Assembly: GCA_030052745.1 (NCBI GenBank)
Contig: JANBVO010000009.1
Span: 434,001-498,000, forward strand
Direction: 5' to 3'
Length of the DNA stretch: 64,000 nt
DNA from: Pleurostoma richardsiae
Taxonomy: Eukaryota; Ascomycota; Sordariomycetes; Calosphaeriales; Pleurostomataceae
Shown: positions 52,363-63,280 of the stretch, in pieces
Layout: the number at the start of each line of letters is the position of its first letter
Numbering within the stretch: the stretch's first letter is position 1
Notes under the pieces: model-generated
The model's input: only the letters and a program-made list of their open reading frames with translations
Database searches by the model: none
Told to the model about the DNA's origin: nothing
Made by a program: the position numbers and the translations under genes

Positions 52363-53770
52363 ATGGCTGCGACCGCCGACTTATCCCGCGGGCCGGTACT
52401 ACTCTCACTCTCGATCAGCACATTCAGCCTTGCTTTAACAACGTGTATTGTGCGCTGTTGCGTGAGGAAGAGGATATGCAACGACATCGGCATCGATGAC
52501 TATGCCATTGGAGTGGCCGTGGTAAGTATCTATCTGTAAGCGGGCAAGCGCAAAATAGGGGAAACCACCCTTGAACATAGTGCTTACATCAACTTTTCTT
52601 TCTCTGACAGCTCGTCGCCCTCGTCGGCACAGTCTTCACGAGCCTTGAAGGTGCCTCCTCCTCCGGCGCGCCTCGCGGCACCCGCGCCCTCGAGCTTGAC
52701 TTCTTGGCCCAGCCATGGCTCCTCACGGCCACCACCCTCGCCAAGATCTCCATCTGCCTGTCCCTCTCGCGGCTCCTCTCGCCCTCCACTAGCAACAAGC
52801 CGTGGCGCTTGCTTCTCGGGGCCGTCGCCGGCCTGCTGGCACTCGCTAACTTGGCCTCCGCGCTGGCCGCGAACCTGCAGTGCCGCCCGCTGGCGCGCCT
52901 CTGGGAGGACTCGGCGGCGGCGGACTCGGCGGGCTCGTGCTGGAGCCCGGCAGCGCGGCTGGGGCTGGGGTACTTCCAGGGCGCGTTCTCGGTGTTCTCG
53001 TGGCTGTTCTTGGCGCTGTTCCCGGTGGTCGTGAGGAGGGAACTGGAGCTGGGATGTCGGGGGGTGCGGTGGCCGTTTTATTGCCTCTCGGGCCTTAGTC
53101 TCATGTAAGTCTATCTTGGTAGGTGTCACACGCGGGAGAATGAAAGCATATTGATGAGCCATCTCGCAGTGCCGCCGTCTTCGCCACGGTGAGGACGTAC
53201 GAGACGGCGCAGGCCCGCCCGGGCGTCTACACGTACGACACATTTTGCGCGGCCGTCCTCGCAGTGTGAGCAGTGATCCTCCTTATTCCATCGCCCCTCA
53301 CTAGTCAAGGGGAACTGACCACATACTAACGCCCCTTTCTTGTGTCCAGTCTCGAGCAAAACGTCGGCATCCTCGCCGCCAACGTCATCCCCCTTTGCCC
53401 TCTCTTCTCCCGGCGCGCCCGTGAAGACGCCCGCTCACAGCGCCTCTCCAGCCGCGCAGCCAGCGCCGTCCAGTCCTCGTCCTCGCTCGTCAGCGTGAAA
53501 GCTTCGCCGGCGCTGGTGATTGAAGACCCGAGGCGGGACAGCTTCTCCGGAGATGCCGGCGCCGGGAACGGCGGTTTTCCTTCTCAGGACGGCGGGTGGG
53601 GCGGCGGCGGCGGCCACGGCGAGTGGCCTAGGGGGATCATCAAGACGGTCAGCGTGTATGTCGTCGAGGAAGACATCGCGGATGTGGAGAGGGAGGTGGC
53701 GGCGTCGAGAGCGTCTGGCGGGAAGGGCGAGCAGGAGTGGGAGATGGTCTTGAGAGGGACGCGGCCTTGA
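52363..53770 (+). CDS. Fungal rhodopsin-like (SAT4/PTH11-type) integral membrane protein
   Basis: Four exons: 52363-52521, 52611-53104, 53170-53265 and 53350-53770, with introns of 89, 65 and 84 bp. Phases close to 389 aa. The N-terminal ~265 residues hold about seven hydrophobic helices with the family pattern: CNDIGIDDYAIGVAV after helix 1, LDFLAQPWLLTATTLAKIS, a Cys in ANLQCRPLARLWED paired with SCWSPAARLGLGYFQGAF, and VRTYETAQARPGVYTYDTF. The cytosolic tail of ~120 residues is Ser/Ala/Gly-rich. It lacks an N-terminal CFEM Cys domain. This makes it a member of the broad rhodopsin-domain family rather than PTH11 itself. Some relatives act in surface sensing, but the function of this one cannot be inferred. 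The start is the only ATG in good context before helix 1. Confidence 0.82.
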
Positions 53771-54854
53771 CGGCTCTGTGGTCTCGTATCGATGGGTCTG
53801 GGGCCGTCTTTGTGTTGGGCTTAAGAGCGAGTATAATACTTGGGTATAGGTTTATAGAGATAGATACCCTGTATGATGAGTGGCTTTAACGGCTTGGGGC
53901 GACGAAGTGTCCTTTTCCGGAAGGGATGATCTCCTCAGCCTCCCAGGCATGTGTTAGACATCTCTACAACCTCAGATGTGAGTAAAGCGAAGGCACGATG
54001 GTAACCGGTTGAGCGAAGCCAGTTCTCCAAGACAACACAGGGGCGTTTGGCAGGTGTCGATGGATTTTACAGCATCTCTCTCTATATGTACAATTGACAA
54101 AGATTGACACAGTATGTGATGTGGGAAGCGACTCCATGACCTTGAAGCCACCATGATCTTCCTTCCACAAGCATCAATGTCCGTCCGGGCGGGTATCAAC
54201 GGTGACAAAAGGAAAGCCCCCGACGAGACCGCAAAACCACTGCCATCGACCAAATGTGCTACAGGTTCCCTCTCGTGAACGAGGGAACGGCCGCACCAGC
54301 CGAGCACAAAGACAAGTCCCTCGCAACCACGTCGTGATACCCAAGCCAAACAGATTTACTCGGCAAGAGCCCTTGTTCAGTCCTTTCTCTCAATATCATG
54401 CCTTCAAGTGAACTGCAAGCAACCATCTCTCAAGATCAAAGCCCATAGTCCGCCCACCCGCTTTTCCAACTCCAAGGCCTCCCCGAGATGGCCTTCCCGA
54501 TCTTCAACGCCGCCTTCTTGCACAGAAACTCGAATTTGAACGCCTCCAAGTTGCCCAATGCCCTTCCTCAAACACCCCTGGTTCCTTTCCCCAGAGTATC
54601 ACGCCGGTATCGAAGGATCCGTTCGTCGACTCGGGACACAAAAAGTGACATACCATCACAGGGAATCCTTCCATGATGAAGCCAGTTCCCTCCGCAAGGC
54701 AGGATCCGCCAATCCTCAGCTAACCACTTGAATGGCACTGCGGCCACGCTTATGTTCCCATAACCCTCTCACATGTCCTGGCAATACTCAGGAGCAGTCC
54801 TTCAACAAATACTCCATCTGACCACAACTGACAATCACTGGTCGGGTACGTATC
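53771..54854. other. Convergent 3' region, about 1.08 kb
   Basis: Between the stop codons of the membrane protein and the Zn2Cys6 factor. No gene or repeat is seen; both 3' UTRs must lie here. Confidence 0.5.
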
Positions 54855-57437
54855 CTACACTTCCATATCCCAGAAAGAAAAATCGTCAGGGACCTGCCAT
54901 GGCAGAAATGGTTAGCTTTTGTGAGACACTCGCCAGAAACACATGAACCACTCACCCCCGTAGGAGCAAACTGTTGCTGCGAATGCAGGTACGCGTCCGG
55001 CGTCTGCAGACGGTCCATGGACGACGGCGTAGACGGGAGCATCTATCCGACATCAGTACGATAATCAAGCGAGAGGGCATGAAGCCGAGGAAGTACTCAC
55101 AGGCAAAGTCGCAATGCTCTCCGGCGTCGCCTTCAGGGCCTGCATGCACGCATCGAGAATGCCCCTCACTCCAGCCTTCATCCTCTCCAGCTTCTGCTCC
55201 GGCGACCCGCCCTGCACAGAGTCGAGCACCGCCGACAGCGCGACCACGTCCCTGAGGTCGTGGACCGAGTCCTTGACGAGCGCGACGAGGCTGGCTAACG
55301 ACTTCTCTACCGTCTTGCCCATTCTCATGGTGGACCAGGGAGTCGCGACCTTGTTGCCGTCCGGCGGTGTCCCAACGGGCTCGGAAGCGGCTTCCTGCGA
55401 GAGGATCGCATCCCACACGGGTGCTGCGGCGCCAGAAGGTTCGGTAGCGGCCTTGATGAAGTAGCAGACGCTGAAGGCGGCCTGGACGATGTCGTACTTG
55501 AGCACCACGTGGTACATGTAGTTGACGTCCGCGAAGCCCGGCATCGCGGGGTCGAGCTCGTCCATGTACGTCAGCATCGTCATCGACGATTTGAGGTATG
55601 TCGCAGCGATGTGCGGTGGGCAGTCCGCGCCAGTGCCGAGCGCGAAGGGGCGGTAGAGCGAGAGAAGCGGCCGGCGGACGTGCATGTCCAGTAAAGCGCG
55701 CATCCGCCACTCCTTGTACTTTCCGCGAGGGTCGAGGGAGCGGCTGCGGGGGAAGAGGTGGTTGATGTCGTCAAGCGTGCGTTCGAGGCTCGCGCCGCAC
55801 TCGAGCACCTCCGTGAAGTCTCGTAGAGCGTCTAGCCGGTTGATGATGGCAGCGACGCGGAGACGATACGGGAGAGTGCTCGCCGCAAACGCCTGCATCT
55901 GGTTGTTGGTGTAGCAGTCTATGGGCCGCGGCGGTGGCAACTCCTTCATATCGAGTAAGAGATCCTCGTCATCGATGTTGCTTGGAGGCTGGCATGTGTA
56001 CTCGCCCTCCCTGACGGCACAGGGGAGGTTGCAGGCGAGCGCGACGTGCAGGTCCATGTCCATGATCGTGTACCATATCCTCCGCCTGATCTCGGCCGAG
56101 AAAGGGCTGAGCTTCGGGAACTCCGACGGATCCCGGTGCAGGCCCATGGTCATCGCCATGCGGACGATGAGGCCCAGCTGAGTCCATGCCTCCTGGTTGC
56201 GGGGGGCGATCATCCGCTGCGCGTGTAGAAGGAGAATCTCGGTTTGCAGCATGTTCATGTCGATCAGCTGCCTCCCCCGCAGGCTGTCGAGCCAGGCTCG
56301 TACGAGTGCGCACGCCGTCGGGACGTGAATGCCGTCTCCTCGATCGTGTCCCATGCCCCGGGATTCGGCCTCGAACCTTGCGCCCACGGAGAGCATGCAG
56401 AGCAGCCGCGGTAGGAAGCCATCAGGGGAGACCTTTCCCTGCCAAAATGAGTCGTACTCCTGCCGGAACGACGGGATGTGGATGACGCGGTACAGGCCCT
56501 CAGATGTCGTGAGGTACGATTCGAGGAGGCGGTCGCATGCCGACCTTTTTGGCAGGATGTCAGCCATGCGCTTCTGGACAGGAACCATAGAGTCGATGAA
56601 GACGGTGATGGGTGAGAGGGCCCGCCGGTGCTCCTCCTGCATAGCCCAGTTGATCTTCTGCATCATCACAAAGATTTCTCGGGCACCTTCGTCCCGCGTC
56701 CCGTTGAAGAGAAACTCCTTTGCTTCCGGGAACAGGTTCACCAGCACCCGGGTGCTGTTCTGGCCAAAGAAGCGCGTCCGCAAGTCGCCGATTACACTGA
56801 GACTCCGGATGGTGCCGGGAGACGCCGCGGCGACGGGCGTGAAACCGCCTTCACCGCCAGCGCCGTGCTGGTGGGGATAATGGTGATGATGGTGCCTAGA
56901 TGAGCTCCAGTCCAGAGGCGGCGGAGGCTTCGGCAAGACCATCCTCTCCAGGCGTTCTAACCTCGCCCCGAACTGTTCCATCAGAGTTGACGATGCGCTC
57001 GTCGATCGATAGTCAGTGCCGTTTGGAGCCTGCACAGGTATCACCGTTGCCGTCATAGGTGCGCCGTCGGCATAGGGTTGCGGACCTATGCGCAGGACGC
57101 GCTTCGCGGGCCGGGGGCTTGCCTCAGGTTCCGAGCCCTCCGAGCCATCCTGCTCGTTCGCATACTTGCAGACACGATTCGACTTCTGGCACTGGGAGCA
57201 TGGACAGGTCCTGTCGCAGCGCAGCTTGCGCTGGCGGCAGGAGTTGCAGCTCTTGACCGGGCGCGGGCGCTTCACCGTCTTGGTCCCGCTGTTAGGGGTG
57301 CTGGCACTGGCCGGCTGCACCGGCTCGAAGACCATCGTCGACATGTTGGACGACATTGCGGCGGCTGCAGAGGCGGAGGCGGCAGCGGCAGCAGCAGCAG
57401 CATTTGCAGCGGCTCCATTGTCCTGGGCCGAGTCCAT
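54855..57437 (-). CDS. Zn2Cys6 fungal transcription factor
   Basis: Three exons: 57437-55101, 55042-54956 and 54893-54855. The introns are 58 bp (GTGAGT...GATAG) and 62 bp (GTGAGT...GGCAG), giving 820 aa. The last two short exons add MLPSTPSSMDRLQTP... and end in VPDDFSFWDMEV, an acidic/aromatic tail typical of such activators. The binuclear zinc cluster is C64-x2-C67-x6-C74-x5-C80-x2-C83-x6-C90, preceded by a KRPRP basic stretch and an Ala run (~12-27). The fungal-specific transcription factor domain spans about 240-620: IHIPSFRQEYDSFW, PRLLCMLSVGARFEAE, TEILLLHAQRM, RMAMTMGLHRDPSEFPKLSP and FSAEIRRRIWYTIMDMDLHV. Without the last exons the frame would end at a stop inside the first intron, giving a slightly shorter protein. 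The target genes are unknown; it is not adjacent to a recognisable cluster. Confidence 0.9.
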
Positions 57438-59973
57438 TCCTTCGCGCCGGGATGCTGCATCAAGGTTGGGGATTTTAACTGGCGGTCGTCGATCTGTTTT
57501 TGTTGCTGCCTCCCCCAGAGGCAGGCGAGGCGGCGTCGGACACTCGGGTCCGGACGTTAGTATTATAGATGGACAGGCTGTCGGAAGAGCCGGGTTTCTG
57601 GAGACGACGATTGGGGATTTTAGCGCCTCGGGTGGGAAAAGAGATCACCAAAAGGGCCTCAGATCCGCTAAAAGATAGCGAGTCAAATCCGAGCCGATCC
57701 GGAGCTGTGACGAACGGTCCGTCACTTGTTGATGCTTAACCGAAGCGGCCGGGGAGCTTGCAGATGAGGATTTGCAGGAGGCAGAGGGAGGAGCAGCAGC
57801 TTCTTGCTGTCTTCTCTCCCGAGATGTTGCTGCCGAACGGTACAGTACGGGGTATACGGATGTACAGTACCTTATTCAAGGATCCCAGCGCATGGATGGC
57901 ACGCGGCGCCCCTGTCAGTCTCACTAATCATCATCATCCCAGCAGCCAGCAGGTAACGTTAAGTACTGTAGGTAGGTAGACAGGCAGAGGAGAGTACTTG
58001 ATGCCGCCGCCGATCAGGTTCATCCGGGTCCAGTCCATTCCGTGCTTTACTATGTACATACGGTAGGGAAGTACAGGTGATAGTGTCATATGGAATTCGA
58101 GCGACGATACCGGGACGGCGACCATGAGCAATAAAATAGTATAAAAGAAAATAAATACCTAAAATAAATACGACATACAAGGGACGTCTTTGTTTTTCCC
58201 ACGTCCACACGTCCTACCACTCGTGGCACTTACGACAGCGACGAACGCGGCCTGACAAGCCACGCCGATGCCGCGTTTACTGCCCGTGTATCCGTACGGT
58301 ATTTATTTAGAGCAGGAACAAACCTTGACTGGGGGCTGGGGCTGACCTCACTCCCCCGATGCTTTGCTGGTGTGGAGCCCGAGAACCATGGATAGGTGAC
58401 CGACCTTCGTTACATCATGTTCTCCGTATCTTATTACCGCACCCGACACCTGCTAGGGGTTCCTACCCATGTACGAACAAGCAAGGAACGGTAGCGGTAC
58501 CCTGCGGTTAGGCCCTTATCCTGCAAGGGGACGTAGGACGCGACAGGTACACCCGGCTTCCCACCACAGCAGGCAAAATGCAACGGAACGATGCCGCATG
58601 CTGCAGAGGCATGGAAGTACTATGTCGAGTTGCTAGATAAGGCAGTATGTCCTGGGTACCTGCGCCGGGTGGCTTGCATGGGTGGTACTCTGATGTGCCA
58701 TGTGGGAGTCTGGGACCTTGGGAAGGTGCGGAAAACCTCCATTCCATTCCTTCCCACGAATCCGCGGCGGCTCTTGCCAATCCCGGATTCCCGGCCGATT
58801 GGGTTTATTCTAGGAAGGAGCCGGAGGAGCCAGAACGCGACTTCCTGCTTTTTGTGCCTGGACCGGCTTTAGTCTCTTCCACGTCGGCCGGCTAAGCCTC
58901 TAAGGTAGTAGTAGGTACTTTACCTTCAAGCAACTTGCCGGGCTTGCTTTGCTGACTTACCTTACCAGCTTGCCAGCTGACCTTACACGCACGCCTGGTA
59001 GGTAGACTGCACTAGGTATGTATGTAGAGTACTCCTCCAGTATTGTACGCTAAGGCAGCGTTAGCGTCTTTCGGGCCTTCGCTCCTCTCCGAGAGCCCTC
59101 CCAGCCAATCACGGTAACCCTCTCGACACTCGAGGCCCGCCTCCGGGCCAGAAACACCTCGGCTGTCAGCCTGTCAACACGTACGAGGGCGGAGCACGTA
59201 GCAGACACTAACTAACACCGCACACACCCTAGCTGGCGCGCCCTGACGATGCTTGGTCCAGCAGTGTGCAGTATGTACGGAGTACCGTACCTCCGTACGG
59301 CATACGTGGGTGTTGGGTTACTCTAGAACGGTCATTGGATATTTTTCAGGTTGGTTAACCCGTCGCCCTAAACGCCGACCGCTGCCCCTTGCACCGTCCC
59401 CAGGCTCCGCGGAGGTGTTCGTGACCTCCGGTCCAGGTATCGTCGTCGACACGGTCTGCCAGCTGGGAGTCTCAAGCCGCTCCTTGGCTGCCAGTCCATC
59501 GTTACTAACAGGCTGGGAGCATGTTGTTCCTCCGAGTGGCCGTTACATGAAACTTTGAAGTCATATGACAAGGGGAATCCGACTGGATCACTAGAAGCAA
59601 TTTCTCTCTGCTGCTGATGATTTTCCTATTAGGGCGGTCATCTGTCCGCTCCCACTGTCACTCAGGCGACCCTTGGCCTCCACAGATGGTGCGATGACAG
59701 CATCTAGGAAAGGCAACTTGGGATCAAATTGAGTGTGCAGGCTGCTTATAACGCAAGTCTACAGTGTTACTATCGTACGAGAGCATAGGAGCCACCTGTT
59801 AACTGACTGGAAAATCACCGTTGCTGACTGTCTCGCTGCTCCTAACCGGCTCCTCGGCTTCCCGACCTGCACAGCCCCCATACCTCTGCAGACTGCGTCC
59901 AGGACGGGAATTTTCTCCCAAAAGTCCGACTGGCCGATCGCCTCGGCCGAGATGGCTTCTCGATCCGTATTCG
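57438..59973. other. Intergenic, about 2.5 kb
   Basis: The part near 57.4-57.7 kb is the Zn2Cys6 gene promoter. No gene is supported further on. Contents: a GTAGGTAGGTAG patch at about 57968, an A/T-rich ATAAATACCTAAAATAAATA stretch near 58150, GTAC-rich repeats, and a near-palindrome around TACGGAGTA (59274-59300). Confidence 0.5.
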
Positions 59974-61301
59974 TCAGTACACAGTCGGAACGGGAATCCT
60001 CCTCCTGACCGGCACGACTGGCGACGGTGCATCTCCTGCTGCCGCCATGCTTGCTGCCACCGTCGGCTTCGGTGCTGCTGCCGGCACTGCCAGACTGGCC
60101 ACTCCTGTTGCGCTTGCTTTTATGGCCGCGGGCTTGCTCTGGGAGACTGGAAGCGCGCCGGAGTACAGAGTTGGCTACGTCCAGTTAGCTTCCGTTTCTC
60201 CCCTAGCCGTGCGGCAGACTCTCGTCTCCTGTTCACTTTCCGCCGCGTTTCTCCTCCCCCTGCTGCTAATCAAAGCGGGTGGGAGAAATCGGGGACACTC
60301 ACCCCTGGAATATCGTAAGTCGACAGTTTGTTGAAAAGAGTGAAGTGGATTCCCGGGTCGTTGGCCTTATAGAGGTCCGTTCCCAGCACGCCCGCCGGCT
60401 GGCTCGTGCCGGAGCTGCTTATAGCCAGGCTGAAGCAGAACGGATAATTCTGCGCGCCGTAGAGAGAGTTTGCTGCGTGCAGCGCAATGATCTCGTGACG
60501 CAGCACATAGTTACCCGGGGCGATGTCCGTCGGTATTCGCACCAGCCAGCTGTTATTGTTGTTGGTCAGTTCGCTCGCGCCCCAGACATCCGTGGCCGCA
60601 TCCACGAGGCCGACCTCCTGGATCTTGAAGAACTTGAGCTTGGCCTTGTCGACGTTTGTCTACATATTATGGTTAGTGGGCTCTACGTCATCTCTCGGCT
60701 GCTTGTCCCCGTGCTATCCGCAGGAGCCGGTTGATAGACTTACGCAGGGTCCATCGCATTTCGCTAGGTAGTCTAGCACCGGCCCCTTATGTGACGCTGG
60801 CCATGGCGTCCACTGGATTTCCAGAACATCGCCGGCGTTGATAGGGGCTTCGAGAGCCGCAGGCGTAGCCCCGAGGTGGCATATTATGTCAGGGTTGCTG
60901 TACTTGGTAGGGTCCACGAATGTGTTCCTGAGGTGAACTTAGTCTTTCCAAGCGTCAAGTTTCAGCCAGTCCCCCTGTTCCATGTCTTTTGTTCCTAGAA
61001 ATCTCTCGGCGAGTGTCTGAGGGGCTTTGGCTGCTTACTGAAGGTCGTTCGGGGTCGACCATCCGATCACTTTGGGTGGCGGGTTCTCATATTGATAACT
61101 CGGGTTGTAACCTCGCAAGCTGCCATGGTAAGACTCCCATCAGTTGTCATCCAACGCCCCTCAAGCAGGCGTCACATACAAGGTGCCCGTTGGAAAGACT
61201 ACCATCGCCGTTGCGATCCCGTGGGCGCTAGCTTGGCCGGCCGAGAGCAGAGTGCCGATCAAAGCGGCGGTAACTCTGAAGGAAGCCATTCCTCGTTTCA
61301 T
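59974..61301 (-). CDS. AA9 lytic polysaccharide monooxygenase
   Basis: Five exons: 61301-61180, 61119-61039, 60927-60744, 60659-60303 and 60174-59974, with introns of 60, 111, 84 and 128 bp (the last with a GCTAAC branch). Phases close to 314 aa. The secreted copper enzyme oxidatively cleaves cellulose or related glycans. A signal peptide (MKRGMASFRVTAALIGTLL...SAGQASA) leaves His1 of HGIATAMV as the copper-binding N-terminus. The second copper His is in ASHKGPVLDYLAKC, and the axial Tyr is in GAQNYPFCFSLAI. Other family marks: GYNPSYQYENPPP, VLEIQWTPWP, YVLRHEIIALHAANS and STYDIPGPTLYSG (across the last intron). After the catalytic domain there is an Ala/Pro-rich tail of ~60 residues ending VRRRIPVPTVY, with no cellulose-binding module. 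Start: ATG 61301; ATG 61289 is four codons in. Confidence 0.88.
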
Positions 61302-62922
61302 GCTCTCTACTCGGCGCATATCCAGGCGATGATCTGATTAAATACGACAAGCCCTTCAGCATCGTTAGGGGTCCTAGGGATACCTTTGTTGGCCTTTTAT
61401 TCTCCAGTATCACGACGCCTCTTGATATGCCGCCCCTCTCATGCTCGCGACGGGCCGGCAACGCCGTCACGTCTTTCGAAGGAACGATTCACTGTGGGAA
61501 GATGACATCCTCCATATATTCCATCTCATTAACGGCGTTTCTATGAGCTTCTCTGCATTGCATAGAGTAGAAGGCAAGGGCATGCTCGAAGGGAGCACAC
61601 ATGATCAAGCCAATCAACTTTCACCGTTCATATTGGGCAGTCCTGTGACTGACGAGACATCCCCGCGGACTTTTAAAGAGTGGAAATGAGCCTATGAGAG
61701 ACAGCTATCTTCGTGGCGCGGAGGGCTGCATGAACAGATCTTTATCATCCATTGGGGACCTTCGGTCTGGGCTGCGCTCCCGAGCGGCGAGACCATGGCC
61801 CACTCTGCATGATGCAAGACGCTGGATGTGGAGGGAGACGGCAGCACGCCAGCGTCAGTCCGTGAAATGGATAAAGTGCCGCTTCCGTTGAGCCGGCGGC
61901 AATATATGACATCCCACCTGGCAACTACGAGATACTGAAATGGGTGTTACCTCTCCCCATCATGATCGAGAAGATGCTCTGCGGCATTCATGGTCACCTC
62001 GAAGTATACTACAGGATATTGAGTATAGTTGGCTGAGGCCCCTTGCCGACGTAGGACGCTGCTCGGGGAGCTGGCTCGTGAATACCTGTATCTCTCCTGA
62101 TTAACTGATTCCTCAGCACTCCTTTCCCGACCACGGGATAGAGACGGTGTCGCCAAGACATGCCGTCCCCGGATATGGCCAGAAGGACTCGGTTCTCGGC
62201 ACGGCTCTGCTGTTTAGAAGTTGTCATTCGTTGCCGGGTCTTAATTGGCGGGGACGATAGGTCGTATCGCTCACGCATGCTGCTTCGATGAAGGTGGACG
62301 GCAGATATCTAGGGCGGCTAGCAGAGTGCATGCCAACATGCCGATACCCCTTTGCCACGACCTAACCACCGTTAGGTTGTTCGTATGAGCTGGAAAAGGC
62401 CGGCTCGAGCTGTCAAGCGGGCTAATATATGTAGACAGGACGGTGAAGTCACTACCAGGTAGTCCTCGGACTTTCGGAGAGGCAGACCACCATAACCCAT
62501 GAACGCGAGTGACCTTCGACACAGCCGTGACTGGAATTGTCACGATCAAGGATGGACAGGAACTGCAGAGAACGCACACAAGTAAAATCCCGATGCTTCT
62601 AAGGCAATTCTCTTGTAGGTTCGTCAGTGCGTACGACTATTGTCCTCCACAGCGGTACACGTAGGCCAGCAATATTCAAAACGCTCTCTTCAGCTCAACC
62701 AAATGCAAGCTCCCCTGCCCAAGCTATTCCTTCGTCCTCCACGGTAGTATGTCTCGAGTCTCGCGACGCCTCGACACGTATACAATCGGGTTGGCCATCT
62801 TCCGAAGATGCCGGGCGCAACGACCCGAAACCGCCGCTTCTACCATTTCTATCCCAAGCACGCTGGTTCATCATGAACTAGTAAGGTGAAAGTTCCCGCC
62901 CCCAGAGACTCCCTGCCCCGCC
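61302..62922. other. Intergenic, about 1.6 kb
   Basis: The AA9 promoter and the 3' side of the copper chaperone. No gene or repeat is recognised in either strand. Confidence 0.5.
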
Positions 62923-63280
62923 TCATGCGGCGGCGTTCTCGAGCTCCACGCTCTTCTGCACGCCGTCGGCCTCGCCGCTGTTGACCTTCTTGCCGGTCTT
63001 GGCGATGGTCTGCAGGACCTTCTCGTAGCTCAGGCCCGGCTCGGCGACGACAGTGGCGGACTGGTTGTCAAGGGAGACCTCGTAGCTCTTGACGCCTGTA
63101 GTGTCTCGCGCGTCAGCATTTCCTTGCCTCTATCGTAGTGGCAGACAGAGCAGAGAGGGGAAAGAGGAGGGGAAGAGGCGACGCACCATCGAGTCTCTTG
63201 AGCACGCGGTCGACGGCGCCGGAGCAGCCGCTGCAGCTCATGCTGACGTTGAACTTGTAGGTGTGCGCGTCGTCGGCCAT
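62923..63280 (-). CDS. ATX1: Atx1-type copper metallochaperone
   Basis: Two exons, 63280-63187 and 63095-62923, with a 91-bp intron (GTGCGT...TACAG), giving 88 aa. It is a single heavy-metal-associated (HMA) domain: a beta-strand TYKFNVSMSCSGCSGAVDRV with the metal-binding MxCxxC, then VKSYEVSLDNQSATVVAE and a final Lys-rich KTGKKVNSGEA strand region. Atx1 carries Cu(I) in the cytosol to the Golgi P-type ATPase (Ccc2), which loads secreted copper enzymes. The ~15 residues after the HMA fold (ADGVQKSVELENAAA) are an extra tail beyond the yeast protein. It is about 1.6 kb from the AA9 gene on the same strand. A functional link is imaginable (copper loading in the secretory path) but is not shown by the sequence. 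Confidence 0.92.

Noticed and set aside
59974-63280. A copper-use cluster (ATX1 plus AA9)
   Set aside because: The two genes are neighbours, but ATX1 is a universal housekeeping gene and no third copper gene or shared promoter is present, so proximity alone is not evidence.
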